DNA from: Penaeicola halotolerans
GTDB taxonomy: Bacteria; Bacteroidota; Bacteroidia; Cytophagales; Cyclobacteriaceae
Length of the DNA: 64,000 bases
Direction of reading: 5' to 3'
Assembly: GCF_016464625.1 (NCBI RefSeq)
Contig: NZ_JAEAGO010000001.1
Location: forward strand, 434,001-498,000
Below the pieces are notes generated by a model. It searched no databases. It saw nothing but the letters and a program-made list of their open reading frames with translations, and had not been told where the DNA came from. The position numbers and the translations under genes were made by a program. This document shows positions 55,035-64,000 of the stretch, in pieces (the first letter of the stretch is position 1; each line of letters starts with the position of its first letter).

Positions 55035-57074
55035 ATGAACCCATTATTGATAGATTTTAAAACACCATTTGATACAGCACCTTTTGATAAAATAAAGACT
55101 GAAAACTACCTGCCAGCAATAAAAGCAGCTATAGAGGAAGCTAAGTCAGAAATAGCTGCTATTAAAAAGGTAAAGGAGATCCCCACTTTTCAAAATACAA
55201 TCGAAGCTCTAGAAGTTGCAGGAGCTAGGCTTGATCGTATATCTAGTATTTTTTTCAATCTCAATTCAGCAGAGACCAATGATGAAATCCAGAAGTTGGC
55301 AAGGGAGATTTCACCTTTATTGACGACTTATAGCAATGATATCATGCTCGACCAAGAGCTATTTGATCGAGTCAAATCAGTCTATGATCAAATAGATAAG
55401 AGTCAGTTAAGTACAGAGCAGCAGACACTACTAGAGAAAACATACAAGGGCTTTGCACGAAATGGCGCACTGCTCGATGAGAAAAAGAAGGAGAGACTAA
55501 GAGCCATCGACAATGATCTAGCCCAGCTTAGCCTAAAGTTTGGTGAGAATGTACTGGCGGAAACTAATCGTTATGAACTCATATTAGAGGATGTTTCGGA
55601 TTTGGATGGTTTGCCACAAGACGAAATAGCCGCAGCTGCAGAACTTGCTTCTGAGAGAGGGCATGAAGGCAAGTGGGCAGTGACGCTCGCATATCCTAGC
55701 TATATACCCTTTATGACTTATGCTCAAAATAGAGCACTTAGAGAAAAGCTCTTCATGGCTTATAATACAAAATGCCTCAAAGGAGATGAATTTGACAATA
55801 CTCAAGTGATCAAAGACATCATCACTTTAAGGGATGAGAGAGCGAAGCTTTTGGGGTATGACTCTTTCGCTGATTTTGTATTAGAAGAACGTATGGCTGA
55901 GAAGCCTAAAAAGGTAACAGATTTTTTGTCTGATATGCTAGAAAAGGCTAAGCCTGTAGCTTTAAAAGAAATGCAAGAGCTTCAAGACTTTGCAAGAAAA
56001 ATGGGAGGTCCTGAAAAATTGCAAAAGTGGGATTTAGCCTTCTATGCAGAAAAACTCAAGAAAGAGAAGTTTGCCATAGATGATGAATTACTAAAGCCAT
56101 ATTTTAAACTGGAAAATGTCATAGAAGGTGTATTCCTAGTAGCAGGTAAGCTATATGATTTGCAGTTTAAAGAGAATAAGGATATACCTGTCTATCATCC
56201 TGAAGTCAAGGCATATGAAGTATCAGATAGTCAAGGGAGACATGTTGCTGTTTTCTATGCTGACTTCTTTCCGAGAGCTGGCAAGAGAAACGGTGCATGG
56301 ATGACTAGCTACAGAGGACAAAACAAGCGTAAAGAGCAAGAGCAAAGACCACACATTTCTATAGTCTGCAATTTCACTAAACCGACTAGCACTAAGCCAT
56401 CGCTTCTTACTTTTAATGAGGTGACCACGCTTTTTCACGAGTTCGGTCATGCACTGCATGGTATGTTGGCAGATGGTCACTATGAGAGTCTGTCGGGCAC
56501 CAATGTTTATTGGGATTTCGTAGAGTTACCTTCTCAGATATTTGAGAACTGGTGTTATGAAAAAGAGGCTTTAGATCTTTTTGCGAAGCATTATGAGACT
56601 GGAGAGGCGATACCATCGACACTAGTAGAAAAGATCAAAGCCAGTGCAAACTTTCATGCAGGATATCAGACTATCCGTCAGTTGAGTTTTGGGATTCTCG
56701 ACATGACTTATCATAGCATAGACCCTGCTGAGTTAAAGGATATTTTAGCTTTCGAAGAGTCAACTACTCGTGAAGCCAATGTACTACCCAATGTATCCGG
56801 AACGGCTATCAGTCCATCATTTTCACATATATTCCAAGGTGGCTATGCAGCTGGATATTATAGTTACAAATGGGCTGAAGTTTTAGACGCAGATGCTTTT
56901 GAGTATTTCTTAGAAGCGGGGATTTTTGATCCTAAAGTATCACAGCTTTTCAAAGAGCATATCTTATCAGCAGGAGGGAGAGAGCATCCTATGACGCTTT
57001 ATAAGCGCTTTAGAGGGAGAGAGCCTAAGCCTGAAGCTTTGTTGAGAAGAGCGGGGCTTCTAAAAGCAAGCTGA
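55035..57074 (+). CDS. dcp: M3 family peptidyl-dipeptidase (Dcp-like)
   Basis: This soluble zinc metallopeptidase of 679 residues removes dipeptides from the C-terminus of peptides or degrades short oligopeptides. The active site is HEFGHALHG with H468, E469 and H472; the third ligand Glu is in the VELPSQIFENW segment. The N-terminal helical region (about 1-200) and the lid after the active site are of normal length. No signal peptide is seen, so it is probably cytoplasmic. The frame opens at a TTG nine codons upstream (55008), but ATG 55035 matches the family start MNPLL. Oligopeptidase A (PrlC) is an alternative name. Confidence 0.93.
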   Translation: MNPLLIDFKTPFDTAPFDKIKTENYLPAIKAAIEEAKSEIAAIKKVKEIPTFQNTIEALEVAGARLDRISSIFFNLNSAETNDEIQKLAREISPLLTTYSNDIMLDQELFDRVKSVYDQIDKSQLSTEQQTLLEKTYKGFARNGALLDEKKKERLRAIDNDLAQLSLKFGENVLAETNRYELILEDVSDLDGLPQDEIAAAAELASERGHEGKWAVTLAYPSYIPFMTYAQNRALREKLFMAYNTKCLKGDEFDNTQVIKDIITLRDERAKLLGYDSFADFVLEERMAEKPKKVTDFLSDMLEKAKPVALKEMQELQDFARKMGGPEKLQKWDLAFYAEKLKKEKFAIDDELLKPYFKLENVIEGVFLVAGKLYDLQFKENKDIPVYHPEVKAYEVSDSQGRHVAVFYADFFPRAGKRNGAWMTSYRGQNKRKEQEQRPHISIVCNFTKPTSTKPSLLTFNEVTTLFHEFGHALHGMLADGHYESLSGTNVYWDFVELPSQIFENWCYEKEALDLFAKHYETGEAIPSTLVEKIKASANFHAGYQTIRQLSFGILDMTYHSIDPAELKDILAFEESTTREANVLPNVSGTAISPSFSHIFQGGYAAGYYSYKWAEVLDADAFEYFLEAGIFDPKVSQLFKEHILSAGGREHPMTLYKRFRGREPKPEALLRRAGLLKAS

Positions 57075-57094
57075 CAGGAAGCAAGCGTATAATA

Positions 57095-57133
57095 ATCAAG
57101 GTCTTACAAATTATGTAAGACCTTGATTTTTTA
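57095..57133 (+). terminator. Strong terminator after the M3 peptidase gene
   Basis: A perfect 13-bp stem (ATCAAGGTCTTAC / GTAAGACCTTGAT) with a 7-base loop is followed by TTTTTATG. Confidence 0.9.
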
Positions 57134-57216
57134 TGAGGTATAATCATGTCTGATCAGTGTAAAAAAACAATCTGCATCGTATCTGCTTAATATTATAGAA
57201 CCAAATAGATTTTAAA

Positions 57217-57882
57217 ATGGCATATACAGTTAAAATTCTAGACATTTTTTCATTGACACATGATGTAAAACAGCTCAAAGTCGAAAAGCCAAAAGGTTAT
57301 GATTTTATTCCTGGTCAAGCGACTGAAGTAGCTATCAATCAATCAGGATGGCGAGATGAAAAGAGACCTTTTACCTTTACTTCTTTGCCTTCTGATGAGC
57401 ATTTGGAGTTTGTGATCAAATCTTACAGAGATCATGAGGGCGTGACTAAAAAGATAGATGAATTGATCGCTGGTGAAGAGCTTATCCTAGATGACGCTTG
57501 GGGAGCTATCCAGTATCATGGTAAAGGTACTTTCATCGCAGGAGGGGCTGGAATCACTCCATTCATCAGTATTTTTAGAGACTTAGCTTCCAAAGGTGAG
57601 ACTACTGGTAATCGACTTATATTTGCTAATAAGACAGGTAAAGATGTCGTTCTAGAAGGTTATTTTCAAGAATTATTAGGAGACCAGTTTACCTCCATCC
57701 TGAGTGATGAGAAGATACCCGGTCATGAGCATGGATTGATCAATATGGAGTTTTTGAAAAAACATATCAGTGATTTCTCTCAGAATTTTTACATCTGCGG
57801 TCCGGACAAGATGGTATCCGATTTAAGTGAAAGCTTGAAGTTTTTGGGTGCAGATCCCGATGGAATTACTTTTGAAAAATAA
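57217..57882 (+). CDS. Ferredoxin-NADP reductase-like flavoprotein
   Basis: This 221-residue protein has the ferredoxin-NADP(+) reductase fold without an iron-sulfur domain. The FAD motif is KRPFTFTS (family RxYS), the pyridine nucleotide motif is GGAGITPFIS, and the C-terminal FYICGPDKM segment matches the family CGP motif that helps bind the nicotinamide. Members pass electrons from NAD(P)H to flavodoxin, ferredoxin or oxygenase partners. No partner gene is adjacent. It is a single gene between two strong terminators. Confidence 0.9.
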   Translation: MAYTVKILDIFSLTHDVKQLKVEKPKGYDFIPGQATEVAINQSGWRDEKRPFTFTSLPSDEHLEFVIKSYRDHEGVTKKIDELIAGEELILDDAWGAIQYHGKGTFIAGGAGITPFISIFRDLASKGETTGNRLIFANKTGKDVVLEGYFQELLGDQFTSILSDEKIPGHEHGLINMEFLKKHISDFSQNFYICGPDKMVSDLSESLKFLGADPDGITFEK

Positions 57883-57884
57883 TA

Positions 57885-57920
57885 AAAATGGCCAGCTTGA
57901 ATCTTCAAGCTGGCCATTTT
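57885..57920. terminator. Very strong bidirectional terminator
   Basis: A perfect 17-bp inverted repeat (AAAATGGCCAGCTTGAA and its complement) with only two bases between the arms begins just after the flavoprotein stop. It lies between convergent genes and has A- and T-rich flanks for both. Confidence 0.92.
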
Positions 57921-57936
57921 CAAATAGGGTGGATTA

Positions 57937-58191
57937 TTAATGGTTTGTTTTATTTCTAAAGTAATTGATCACCACGACTAGCATGACTATGGTAGAGCTT
58001 ATCATAATGAAGTAAAGTAAAGCGAATCTGCTTTGAAAAAGACTTTCTCTAAACAAATCTGTCATAGCGATGACGCTTAGAGAGTTACCAACAAACCATA
58101 GCAGCACTACCCAGATGAGGTTGGTAGCAGTTGGCTCGCTGATCCATGCTCCGCGAGAATTATCTGAATGTTCTGAAAACAGCTTTGACAC
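57937..58191 (-). CDS. Small membrane protein of unknown function
   Basis: This 84-residue protein has two transmembrane helices (about 23-44 and 55-76) joined by a polar loop (TDLFRESLFQSR) and ends in a basic NYFRNKTNH. I cannot name a family. The only in-frame start before the first helix is GTG at 58191. Support for a real gene is moderate: composition is sound, it ends neatly at a bidirectional terminator, and an AT-rich inverted repeat lies directly upstream. Confidence 0.6.
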   Translation of the reverse strand: MSKLFSEHSDNSRGAWISEPTATNLIWVVLLWFVGNSLSVIAMTDLFRESLFQSRFALLYFIMISSTIVMLVVVINYFRNKTNH

Positions 58192-58432
58192 TATAGTTAT
58201 ATTTATTTATCAAATAAATCAATAATTACTAAAGTAGATAATATTTGTTTATATTCAAATTTTTTATCTATAAAAGGTTGAATAAGCCTACGAAAGGTTA
58301 TAGTTAATGTGACTTAATGTTTATGATCTTTCATTCCCATCCTATTTTGAATGATATAGAATTGACTAGTAAGCCGTATTTATGATTGATTTTTACTTAC
58401 TGTAAGAACTATTATGTTAATTTTGAAGGCTC
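58192..58432. other. AT-rich spacer between divergent genes
   Basis: These 241 bases separate the minus-strand small membrane protein gene from the plus-strand YrdC-like gene. A perfect 8-base inverted repeat (ATTTATTT-ATC-AAATAAAT, 58201-58219) lies ten bases from the minus-strand start. I see no open frame or RNA gene in the rest, and no convincing -7/-33 pair. Confidence 0.5.
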
Positions 58433-58957
58433 ATGGAAAAACAGGTCATCTATCAGATACAGCAATCTATCAGAGAACACCAAGTAGCTATTATTCACTG
58501 TAAGTCTGGATACTTTATGCTTACTTACAGCTACCTATCAGAAATGGTGGAGAGACTAGCTCAAGACACCTCCTTTAAGTTTGATGATCAACTGATATTG
58601 ATAGGGGAGATTGGACTGCTCAATGGCCTAGTCAAAGAACCAACACCATTGCTATATGATATCCTAGAGATGACAGAAAAGCCTTTAGAGATGATCTTGC
58701 CAGAAGGACAGTTTGTCCCGTCTGCTCTGATGAATTCAGATGGTGACATTCGAATGGCGTTTTGCAAGGTCGACTGGCTCAATCAAGTACTCTATCAGTT
58801 AGCTAAATCCGTGGTGGCTATCAAAGTAAAGCAGGTTCCAAATGGCTATGATCATTTGACGGTAGTTCAGATAGATGAACACTTTCCTTATATCAATCCT
58901 CAAGTATCCAAGATGCGTTTGGGGAAATATGGTGAGGTTAAAATCTTTAAAAAATAA
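58433..58957 (+). CDS. Degenerate YrdC/Sua5-like protein
   Basis: This 174-residue protein looks like a divergent YrdC-domain protein (threonylcarbamoyl-AMP synthase family). The second half fits the family pattern of a Leu-rich helix, a Pro-containing strand and a vP..L loop (LYDILEMTEKPLEMILPEG, FVPSALMNSDGDIRMAF) and a closing KSVVAIKV strand. However, the PTDT-YGL nucleotide-binding motif expected near residue 25 is replaced by HCKSGYFMLTYS, and the later Arg and SAN-like residues are not evident. It therefore probably lacks the enzyme activity. It ends three bases before the CCA-adding enzyme gene, a pairing that fits a tRNA-related history. The family call is an inference from pattern, not a search. 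Confidence 0.5.
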   Translation: MEKQVIYQIQQSIREHQVAIIHCKSGYFMLTYSYLSEMVERLAQDTSFKFDDQLILIGEIGLLNGLVKEPTPLLYDILEMTEKPLEMILPEGQFVPSALMNSDGDIRMAFCKVDWLNQVLYQLAKSVVAIKVKQVPNGYDHLTVVQIDEHFPYINPQVSKMRLGKYGEVKIFKK

Positions 58958-58960
58958 GCT

Positions 58961-60397
58961 TTGAATTTAGCAGTTGGGTCACATAATTTTTCAGAGGCAT
59001 TAGCTCAGAACGAACTGTTTGCACGTGTAGGTAAGTGTGCAGATGAGTTGGGAGTATCAGTGTATGTGATAGGTGGTTTTGTACGAGATTTATTGCTTAA
59101 GCGCACTAATAAACAGGATCTGGACTTTGTCTGTATCGGTAGCGGTATCGCTTTAGCACAGAAAGTAGCCGAATCTTTTGAAGAGAAAGTACCACTATCA
59201 GTATTTAAAAATTTCGGTACGGCCATGATCAAAGTGGGCGATTGGGAGTTGGAGTTTGTCGGTGCGCGTAAAGAAAGCTATCAGCGAGACTCACGGAAGC
59301 CTATTGTAGAAGATGGTACGCTCGAAGATGATCTCAATAGGAGAGACTTTACGATCAATGCGATGGCTATTTCTTTGAATCAAGCTACATTTGGACAGTT
59401 GATAGATCCATTCGATGGTCAGAAAGATCTCAAGAGAAGACTGATCAAAACACCACTTGATCCAGAGGTTACTTTTTCGGATGATCCTCTTAGAATGCTT
59501 CGAGCGGTTAGATTTGCTACACAGTTGGGTTTTGATATCGCACCTGATACTTTTGATTCTATTATGAATAATGCTCAGAGACTGGAAATCATCTCTATGG
59601 AGCGAATCATCGATGAAGTCAATAAAATCATCTTGACTCCTAAGCCTTCTTATGGATTCAAACTCCTTTTTGTATCGAAGTTGCTCCATCAGTTCTTTCC
59701 AGAGATGGTTGATTTACAAGGAGTAGAAACCGTACAGGATAAATCACATAAAGATAATTTTTATCATACTTTACAAGTCTTAGACAACGTTTGTACCATG
59801 TCTGATGACCTTTGGCTACGTTGGGCTGCGATCATGCATGATATCGCTAAGCCAGCCACCAAGCGATTTAATAAAAAAGTGGGTTGGACTTTTCATGGTC
59901 ATGAGGAAAAAGGAGCTAGAATGGTCCCTACTATCTTTAGAAGATTGAAACTTCCACTCAATGAACACATGAAATATGTGCAAAAATTGGTAAGATTGCA
60001 TTTAAGACCCATAGCGTTAGTCAAAGATACTGTCACAGATTCAGCAATCAGAAGACTTTTATTTGAGGCAGGAAATGAGGTAGATGATCTGATGACACTT
60101 TGTAGAGCGGATATTACTTCTAAGAATGATTTGAAAGTGAAGCGTTTTTTGGAAAACTTTGATAAAGTGGAACAAAAGATGCAAGAGGTCGAGGAGAAAG
60201 ATAAATTGCGTAATTTTCAACCTCCCGTATCTGGAGAAGATATCATGAATGCTTTCAAGGTTCAGCCTGGAAAAGAGATCGGCATCATCAAAGAGCGTAT
60301 CAGAGAAGCTATACTAGAGGGAAATATCAAAAATGATAGAAGTGAAGCACTGCAATTAATGTATGAAATTGCAGCGGAATTAGGATTAAAGCGTTGA
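58961..60397 (+). CDS. cca: CCA tRNA nucleotidyltransferase with HD domain
   Basis: This class II nucleotidyltransferase of 478 residues adds or repairs the CCA end of tRNAs. The catalytic core has GGFVRDLLL near 38-46, QDLDFVCIG with the two catalytic Asp near 53-55, and [10 protein letters not shown] with the RRDF motif. The neck and body domain follow (about 180-250), then an HD phosphohydrolase domain (about 255-400, HTLQVLDNV and [13 protein letters not shown]). Translation starts at TTG 58961; there is no ATG in frame before the core. It follows the YrdC-like gene by three bases and is followed by the TPR protein gene 17 bases later. Confidence 0.94.
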   Translation: MNLAVGSHNFSEALAQNELFARVGKCADELGVSVYVIGGFVRDLLLKRTNKQDLDFVCIGSGIALAQKVAESFEEKVPLSVFKNFGTAMIKVGDWELEFVGARKESYQRDSRKPIVEDGTLEDDLNRRDFTINAMAISLNQATFGQLIDPFDGQKDLKRRLIKTPLDPEVTFSDDPLRMLRAVRFATQLGFDIAPDTFDSIMNNAQRLEIISMERIIDEVNKIILTPKPSYGFKLLFVSKLLHQFFPEMVDLQGVETVQDKSHKDNFYHTLQVLDNVCTMSDDLWLRWAAIMHDIAKPATKRFNKKVGWTFHGHEEKGARMVPTIFRRLKLPLNEHMKYVQKLVRLHLRPIALVKDTVTDSAIRRLLFEAGNEVDDLMTLCRADITSKNDLKVKRFLENFDKVEQKMQEVEEKDKLRNFQPPVSGEDIMNAFKVQPGKEIGIIKERIREAILEGNIKNDRSEALQLMYEIAAELGLKR

Positions 60398-60414
60398 ATT
60401 AAACAAAAACAAAC

Positions 60415-61134
60415 ATGTTAAAGCAAAAATTTTTTCTGGCTGTATTGACCTTAGCAATGACAGGTGCAGTAGTCGCTAATGCACAAGAGGCTAAGCCAGA
60501 TAGTACTAAGACAGCAGGCGCACAAGAGTTGAAAGAAGATGAGCGTATCTACGCGCGTGCCCTCAGATACAACGATGTCACAGTAGCGAAAAATGCACTA
60601 TTTCGCCTGATCGAAAAGTACCCTCAAGATCTCCGCTATATCGAGGCCTTAGCTTCTTTATATTACGAGTACGAGCAGTATAGCTCCAGTGCTTTGGTAG
60701 CTCTTGATCTATTGAAAATAGACGATGACAACATTGCCGCATTAGAAATAGCTGCTGTTTCTCTAGAGAATATTGGTGCTATCGAGCGATCAGTATCCTA
60801 TTATGAGTCACTTTATTTATTGACCAATGATTTATTCACTCTATATAAAGCCGCGTATCTCCAGTATGGTCTAAAAAGATTTACAGAGGCAGATAATTCT
60901 ATCAAGATGCTGCTAAGCGCTAGAAAAATAGACGAGGTAAAATTGAATTTCCCTAAAAAGGACAATACGCAACAGGAAGTTCCTTTGAGAGCCGCAGTGC
61001 TTAATCTAAAAGGCCTTATGGCATTAGAGCAAAATAACAAAGCAGAAGCATTGGTTCAATTCAATGAAGCTTTGAAGATCTTGCCTGATTTTGAATTGGC
61101 TCAAGAGAACATAAAAACTGCAAATGCAAAATAA
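60415..61134 (+). CDS. Exported TPR-repeat protein
   Basis: This 239-residue protein has a signal peptide (MLKQKFFLAVLTLAMTGAVVANA, then QEAK) and about five TPR-like helical pairs across the rest (YARALRYNDVTVAKNALFRL, YIEALASLYYEYEQY, LKGLMALEQNNKAEALVQF). It should act in the periplasm or on the outer membrane as a scaffold. It lies 17 bases after the CCA enzyme gene on the same strand and is probably co-transcribed with it, though a functional link is not obvious. A strong terminator follows. Confidence 0.87.
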   Translation: MLKQKFFLAVLTLAMTGAVVANAQEAKPDSTKTAGAQELKEDERIYARALRYNDVTVAKNALFRLIEKYPQDLRYIEALASLYYEYEQYSSSALVALDLLKIDDDNIAALEIAAVSLENIGAIERSVSYYESLYLLTNDLFTLYKAAYLQYGLKRFTEADNSIKMLLSARKIDEVKLNFPKKDNTQQEVPLRAAVLNLKGLMALEQNNKAEALVQFNEALKILPDFELAQENIKTANAK

Positions 61135-61156
61135 TTCGCATTAATGAAGGGTTTTA

Positions 61157-61196
61157 AACAAAGGCTGAGAGGATAAATCTCAGCCTTTGTTTTTTC
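61157..61196 (+). terminator. Terminator after the TPR gene
   Basis: A perfect stem of at least 13 bp (ACAAAGGCTGAGA / TCTCAGCCTTTGT) around a 7-base loop, followed by TTTTTTC. Confidence 0.92.
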
Positions 61197-61283
61197 AATT
61201 GAGTATAGAGATAAATCTAACTCTAAACATGACTATTAGGAGATCTACTGTTAGCTCGTTGAAGCTATAAATAAAATAGCCTT

Positions 61284-61326
61284 ATAAAAAACAAGCACTA
61301 ATCGATATGATCGATCAGTGCTTGTT
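61284..61326 (-). terminator. Terminator of the rsfS-ftsH transcript
   Basis: AACAAGCACT and AGTGCTTGTT form a 10-bp outer stem, with an inner ATCGA/TCGAT stem and small loop. A T-run follows on the minus strand. It lies 33 bases after the ftsH stop. Confidence 0.85.
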
Positions 61327-61358
61327 TAGTCTTAATGATTAGTTTGTTTAAAAATTAT

Positions 61359-63419
61359 CTATTCTTTATTAGAGTCATTTTTTTCGCTCACTTGCTCTAA
61401 GTCCTGTTGCATATCTGCAGATGGCTTAACTTCTTCAGTCGATATGGTATCTACTTTAGGAGTTTCCTTCTTATTAGTGAAAGCTTGATAAGTTGTTTCC
61501 TTATCAAAAGGTCTTTGACCAATCAGCTTTTCTAGATCCGCTTGAAATAGAATCTCTTTATCTAGCAGTTCTTTTGCTAAGATTTCAAGTTCAGCCTTTT
61601 TGTCAGTGAGTAGTTTCTTTGTTCTTTCATAAGCCTTCGCGATGATTTTATTTACTTCTTCATCGATCAACTGTGCAGTGTGCTCAGAGTATGGTTTATT
61701 AAAATTGTACTCACTAGACTTAGAGTCATAGAATGAGATATTACCTAGTTTTTCATTCATACCATAGACTGATACGATGCTGTAGGCCATCTTGGTGATT
61801 CTCTCAAGGTCACTAAGTGCTCCTGTAGATATTTTACCAAAGATGATATCTTCTGCGGCTCTACCGCCAAGTGCCATGCACATCTCGTCTAGGAGTTGTT
61901 CCGTTTGATACAAAAACTGCTCTTTTGGTAGGTATTGCGCATAACCTAGGGCTGCTATACCTCTAGGAACTATACTTACTTTGACCAATGGATCAGCATG
62001 TTCTAAGAACCAACCAGCCACTGCATGTCCAGCTTCATGATATGCAACAATCTTTTTCTCTTCTGGAGAGATGATTTTATTCTTTTTCTCAAGACCACCG
62101 ATCACGCGATCTACTGCATCTTGGAAATCTTGCATGTCGACTGCTTCTTTATTTCTACGAGCAGCGATAAGTGCAGCTTCATTACATACGTTAGCGATCT
62201 CTGCTCCAGCAAATCCAGGAGTCTGAGCTGCTAGTTTTTTAGCATCTACATTAGGGCCGATTTTGATAGGCTCTAGGTGGACTTTGAAGATGGCTTCTCT
62301 GCCCACGATATCTGGCTTATCGATACTAATCTGTCTGTCAAATCTACCTGGTCTGAGTAGGGCAGAGTCTAATACATCAGGTCTATTGGTCGCAGCTAGT
62401 ACAATCACACCTGTATCTGTACCAAAGCCATCCATCTCTACAAGGAGAGAGTTGAGCGTATTTTCTCTTTCGTCATTTGAGCCAGGCATCTGACCTTTTC
62501 CTCTTGACCTACCTATGGCATCGATCTCATCTATGAAGATGATACAAGGTGCTTTTTCTTTGGCTTGCTTGAAAAGGTCTCTCACACGGGCAGCACCCAC
62601 ACCTACGAACATCTCTACGAAGTCCGAACCAGAAAGCGTAAAGAATGGCACGCCTGCTTCACCTGCTACAGCTTTAGCCAAGAGGGTTTTACCCGTTCCT
62701 GGAGGTCCTACTAGTAGAGCGCCTTTAGGGATCTTACCACCTAGCTTAGTGAATTTTGAAGGGTACTTTAAGAAATCTACAATCTCTTTTACCTCTTCCT
62801 TGGCTTCGTCCAATCCAGCTACGTTGTCAAAAGTGATTTTCACTTTGTTTTCCGCATCAAAAAGTGCCGCTTTGGATTTACCGATATTGAAGATTTGACC
62901 GCCTGGACCAGCACCGCCAGACATCCTTCTCATCATCAACCAAAATAGGAAGAATATCAGTATGAAAAAGCCAATACTTGTCAAAAAGCTCATATAGTCT
63001 TGACGTTCTTCTACAGATAGACCTATTTGATCCGCTTTTGGGATTTTAGCCTCTATCTCTTCAAACTTCTTACTGAAATCATCTACAGAAACTACTTTAA
63101 GTATATAGTGAGGGCCTGTTTGATTGAGAAACATGTTTCGCTGTTCAAGCTCATCTTTATACTTACTATTTTCTAATGCACCTTCTTTTAGTGTGATCTC
63201 TGCTTGATTTTGGTTACGAATCAAGACTACCTTTTTAACATCTTTTGCTAGCATCATCTCCTCAAATTTCTTTTGAGAAACTTCTACTGTAGCATTAGAT
63301 TTATTGAAAAGCGTCACCGCAATCAAGATAACCACCGCAGATATGATCAACCAAAGCTGAGTGTTTGGTTTTTGCGGAGGTTTAGGCATTATTTTTTTAT
63401 TCTTAGGGTTGTTACTCAT
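61359..63419 (-). CDS. ftsH: ATP-dependent zinc metalloprotease FtsH
   Basis: This 686-residue membrane-bound AAA protease degrades misfolded membrane and regulatory proteins. Two transmembrane helices (about 22-40 and 143-162) flank a periplasmic domain of about 100 residues. The AAA module has Walker A GPPGTGKT near 236, Walker [12 protein letters not shown] and the second region of homology ([17 protein letters not shown]). The zinc site is H461-E462-A-G-H465. The C-terminal tail (about 645-686) is polar and variable. All motifs look intact. It follows rsfS by 61 bases on the same strand, the usual Bacteroidota order, and ends at a strong terminator. Confidence 0.97.
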   Translation of the reverse strand: MSNNPKNKKIMPKPPQKPNTQLWLIISAVVILIAVTLFNKSNATVEVSQKKFEEMMLAKDVKKVVLIRNQNQAEITLKEGALENSKYKDELEQRNMFLNQTGPHYILKVVSVDDFSKKFEEIEAKIPKADQIGLSVEERQDYMSFLTSIGFFILIFFLFWLMMRRMSGGAGPGGQIFNIGKSKAALFDAENKVKITFDNVAGLDEAKEEVKEIVDFLKYPSKFTKLGGKIPKGALLVGPPGTGKTLLAKAVAGEAGVPFFTLSGSDFVEMFVGVGAARVRDLFKQAKEKAPCIIFIDEIDAIGRSRGKGQMPGSNDERENTLNSLLVEMDGFGTDTGVIVLAATNRPDVLDSALLRPGRFDRQISIDKPDIVGREAIFKVHLEPIKIGPNVDAKKLAAQTPGFAGAEIANVCNEAALIAARRNKEAVDMQDFQDAVDRVIGGLEKKNKIISPEEKKIVAYHEAGHAVAGWFLEHADPLVKVSIVPRGIAALGYAQYLPKEQFLYQTEQLLDEMCMALGGRAAEDIIFGKISTGALSDLERITKMAYSIVSVYGMNEKLGNISFYDSKSSEYNFNKPYSEHTAQLIDEEVNKIIAKAYERTKKLLTDKKAELEILAKELLDKEILFQADLEKLIGQRPFDKETTYQAFTNKKETPKVDTISTEEVKPSADMQQDLEQVSEKNDSNKE

Positions 63420-63480
63420 CAGTTTTGATACTTTTTAAAAACTCAAATCTAAAACGCATTCGATCTAGGAAAGTTCGTGT

Positions 63481-63858
63481 TTAATTAGCCACATTGGTAA
63501 ATTTAGCATCGCCCCAGAGTTCTTCTAGCGCAAAAAATTCTCTTTTGTCTTTTTTAAATACATGAGCCACTACATTGGCAAAGTCTATTAAGATCCATTC
63601 TTTATTAGCCTTACCTTCTTTATGCCATGGTCTTTCATTGGCTACTTTATATACTTCGTCTTCTATGGAGTCAGCTATAGCATCTATCTGCGAATCTGAA
63701 TTACCAGAGCATAGTACAAAAAAGTCTGCTACGGCATGTTTTACTTTTCTCAAGTCCATCACTACGATGTCATGTGCTTTTTTTTCTTCCATTCCTTTCA
63801 CGACAAGATCGCAAAGTTTGTCAGCACTCAATGAGCCTTCAGGTTTTGTTTTCTTCAT
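63481..63858 (-). CDS. rsfS: Ribosomal silencing factor RsfS
   Basis: This 125-residue protein binds ribosomal protein L14 (uL14) and blocks subunit joining during nutrient limitation. Family features are the strand MDLRKVKHAVADFFVLCSG near 34-52, the DSQIDAIADSIEDEV helix, and the W-containing EWILIDFANVVAHVF segment followed by YYxLExLW-like REFFALEELWGDA. The length is normal. It leads the rsfS-ftsH pair. Confidence 0.95.
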   Translation of the reverse strand: MKKTKPEGSLSADKLCDLVVKGMEEKKAHDIVVMDLRKVKHAVADFFVLCSGNSDSQIDAIADSIEDEVYKVANERPWHKEGKANKEWILIDFANVVAHVFKKDKREFFALEELWGDAKFTNVAN

Positions 63859-63875
63859 AAATTTGTATTCCCAAT

Positions 63876-63896
63876 AACCACGCCTATTCGGTGGTT
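63876..63896. repeat. Inverted repeat in the rsfS leader
   Basis: AACCAC and GTGGTT form a 6-bp stem around a 9-base loop, 18 bases before the rsfS start. The T-run lies on the plus-strand side, so it is not a terminator for rsfS. It could be a leader hairpin or the terminator of something from the left, where no plus-strand gene is seen. Confidence 0.3.
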
Positions 63897-64000
63897 TTTT
63901 CTCTATTTGAGATTAAAGATGTAAATTGTGGCTTAAAAATACTAAAATCGGTGCATAATTCACTTGAGCATACCATTTTTCTAGGTAAGCATATCATACA
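63897..64000. other. Right window edge, no gene assigned
   Basis: These bases form the upstream region of rsfS up to the edge of the window. They are AT-rich, and no gene or convincing promoter match is seen on either strand. Confidence 0.4.

Noticed and set aside
1-64000. tRNA or rRNA genes, CRISPR arrays, insertion sequences, prophage or anti-phage defence operons
   Set aside because: I read the spacers and gene set for these and saw no cloverleaf, repeat-spacer array, transposase, integrase or known defence protein.

Overview
The window is chromosomal DNA from a member of the Bacteroidota, most likely a marine-type Cytophagales (Cyclobacteriaceae or Reichenbachiellaceae-like). This is inferred from gene families, not from a marker gene. 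Typical signs are a type IX secretion Plug protein, a DUF4199 protein, an UpxY-type antiterminator, a split MetH, a ligase-associated exonuclease, an IcmF fusion, a bifunctional HisB, many lipoproteins, no Shine-Dalgarno sequences, several TTG starts and promoters of the TTTG-N19-TAnnTTTG type. Coding density is high. I see no tRNA, rRNA, CRISPR array, insertion sequence or prophage.

Layout. 1-8.4 kb (+): fused isobutyryl-CoA mutase, an OsmC protein overlapping a small unknown gene, a lone Cache-domain lipoprotein, and a hybrid histidine kinase two bases after it. 8.4-15.7 kb (-): 2-oxoacid dehydrogenase E2, CinA, an SDR oxidoreductase, dihydrofolate reductase, a membrane metallophosphoesterase, a TPR lipoprotein and a ligase-associated exonuclease. 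15.8-20.9 kb (+): a compact polysaccharide export module (Wza-like, Wzc-like tyrosine kinase, UpxY), then a lone hisB. 20.9-24.1 kb (-): T9SS Plug protein and an ABC-F ATPase. 24.2-26.4 kb (+): sorbosone dehydrogenase-like lipoprotein and HMG-CoA lyase. 26.4-29.4 kb (-): a chain of M23 peptidase, MerR regulator, DprA and an unknown exported protein, with the last three genes overlapping. 29.5-34.9 kb (+): alaS, gatB and a TlpA-like lipoprotein. 34.9-42.9 kb (-): four small membrane proteins, then a tricorn-like protease and an S9 peptidase in tandem. 43.1-48.8 kb (+): a soluble eight-PAS hybrid kinase and a periplasmic thioredoxin. 49-53.8 kb (+): a SAM-I riboswitch driving split metH and metF. 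53.9-61.1 kb: cation efflux protein, M3 peptidase, flavin reductase, a small membrane protein, a YrdC-like remnant beside the CCA-adding enzyme, and a TPR protein. 61.3-63.9 kb (-): ftsH and rsfS.

How the genes fit together. The methionine block is the clearest regulatory unit: promoter, riboswitch, methyl transfer (two MetH halves) and methyl supply (MetF). IcmF, HMG-CoA lyase and the 2-oxoacid dehydrogenase E2 fit branched-chain acyl-CoA metabolism but sit apart. The tricorn-like, S9 and M3 peptidases suggest strong peptide use. No complete new defence or mobile system is visible. The observations most worth following are the lipoprotein-kinase pair, the polysaccharide export module without glycosyltransferases, the DoxX protein with a twin CX3C tail, the degenerate YrdC-like gene beside the CCA enzyme, and the promoter-riboswitch geometry at metH.
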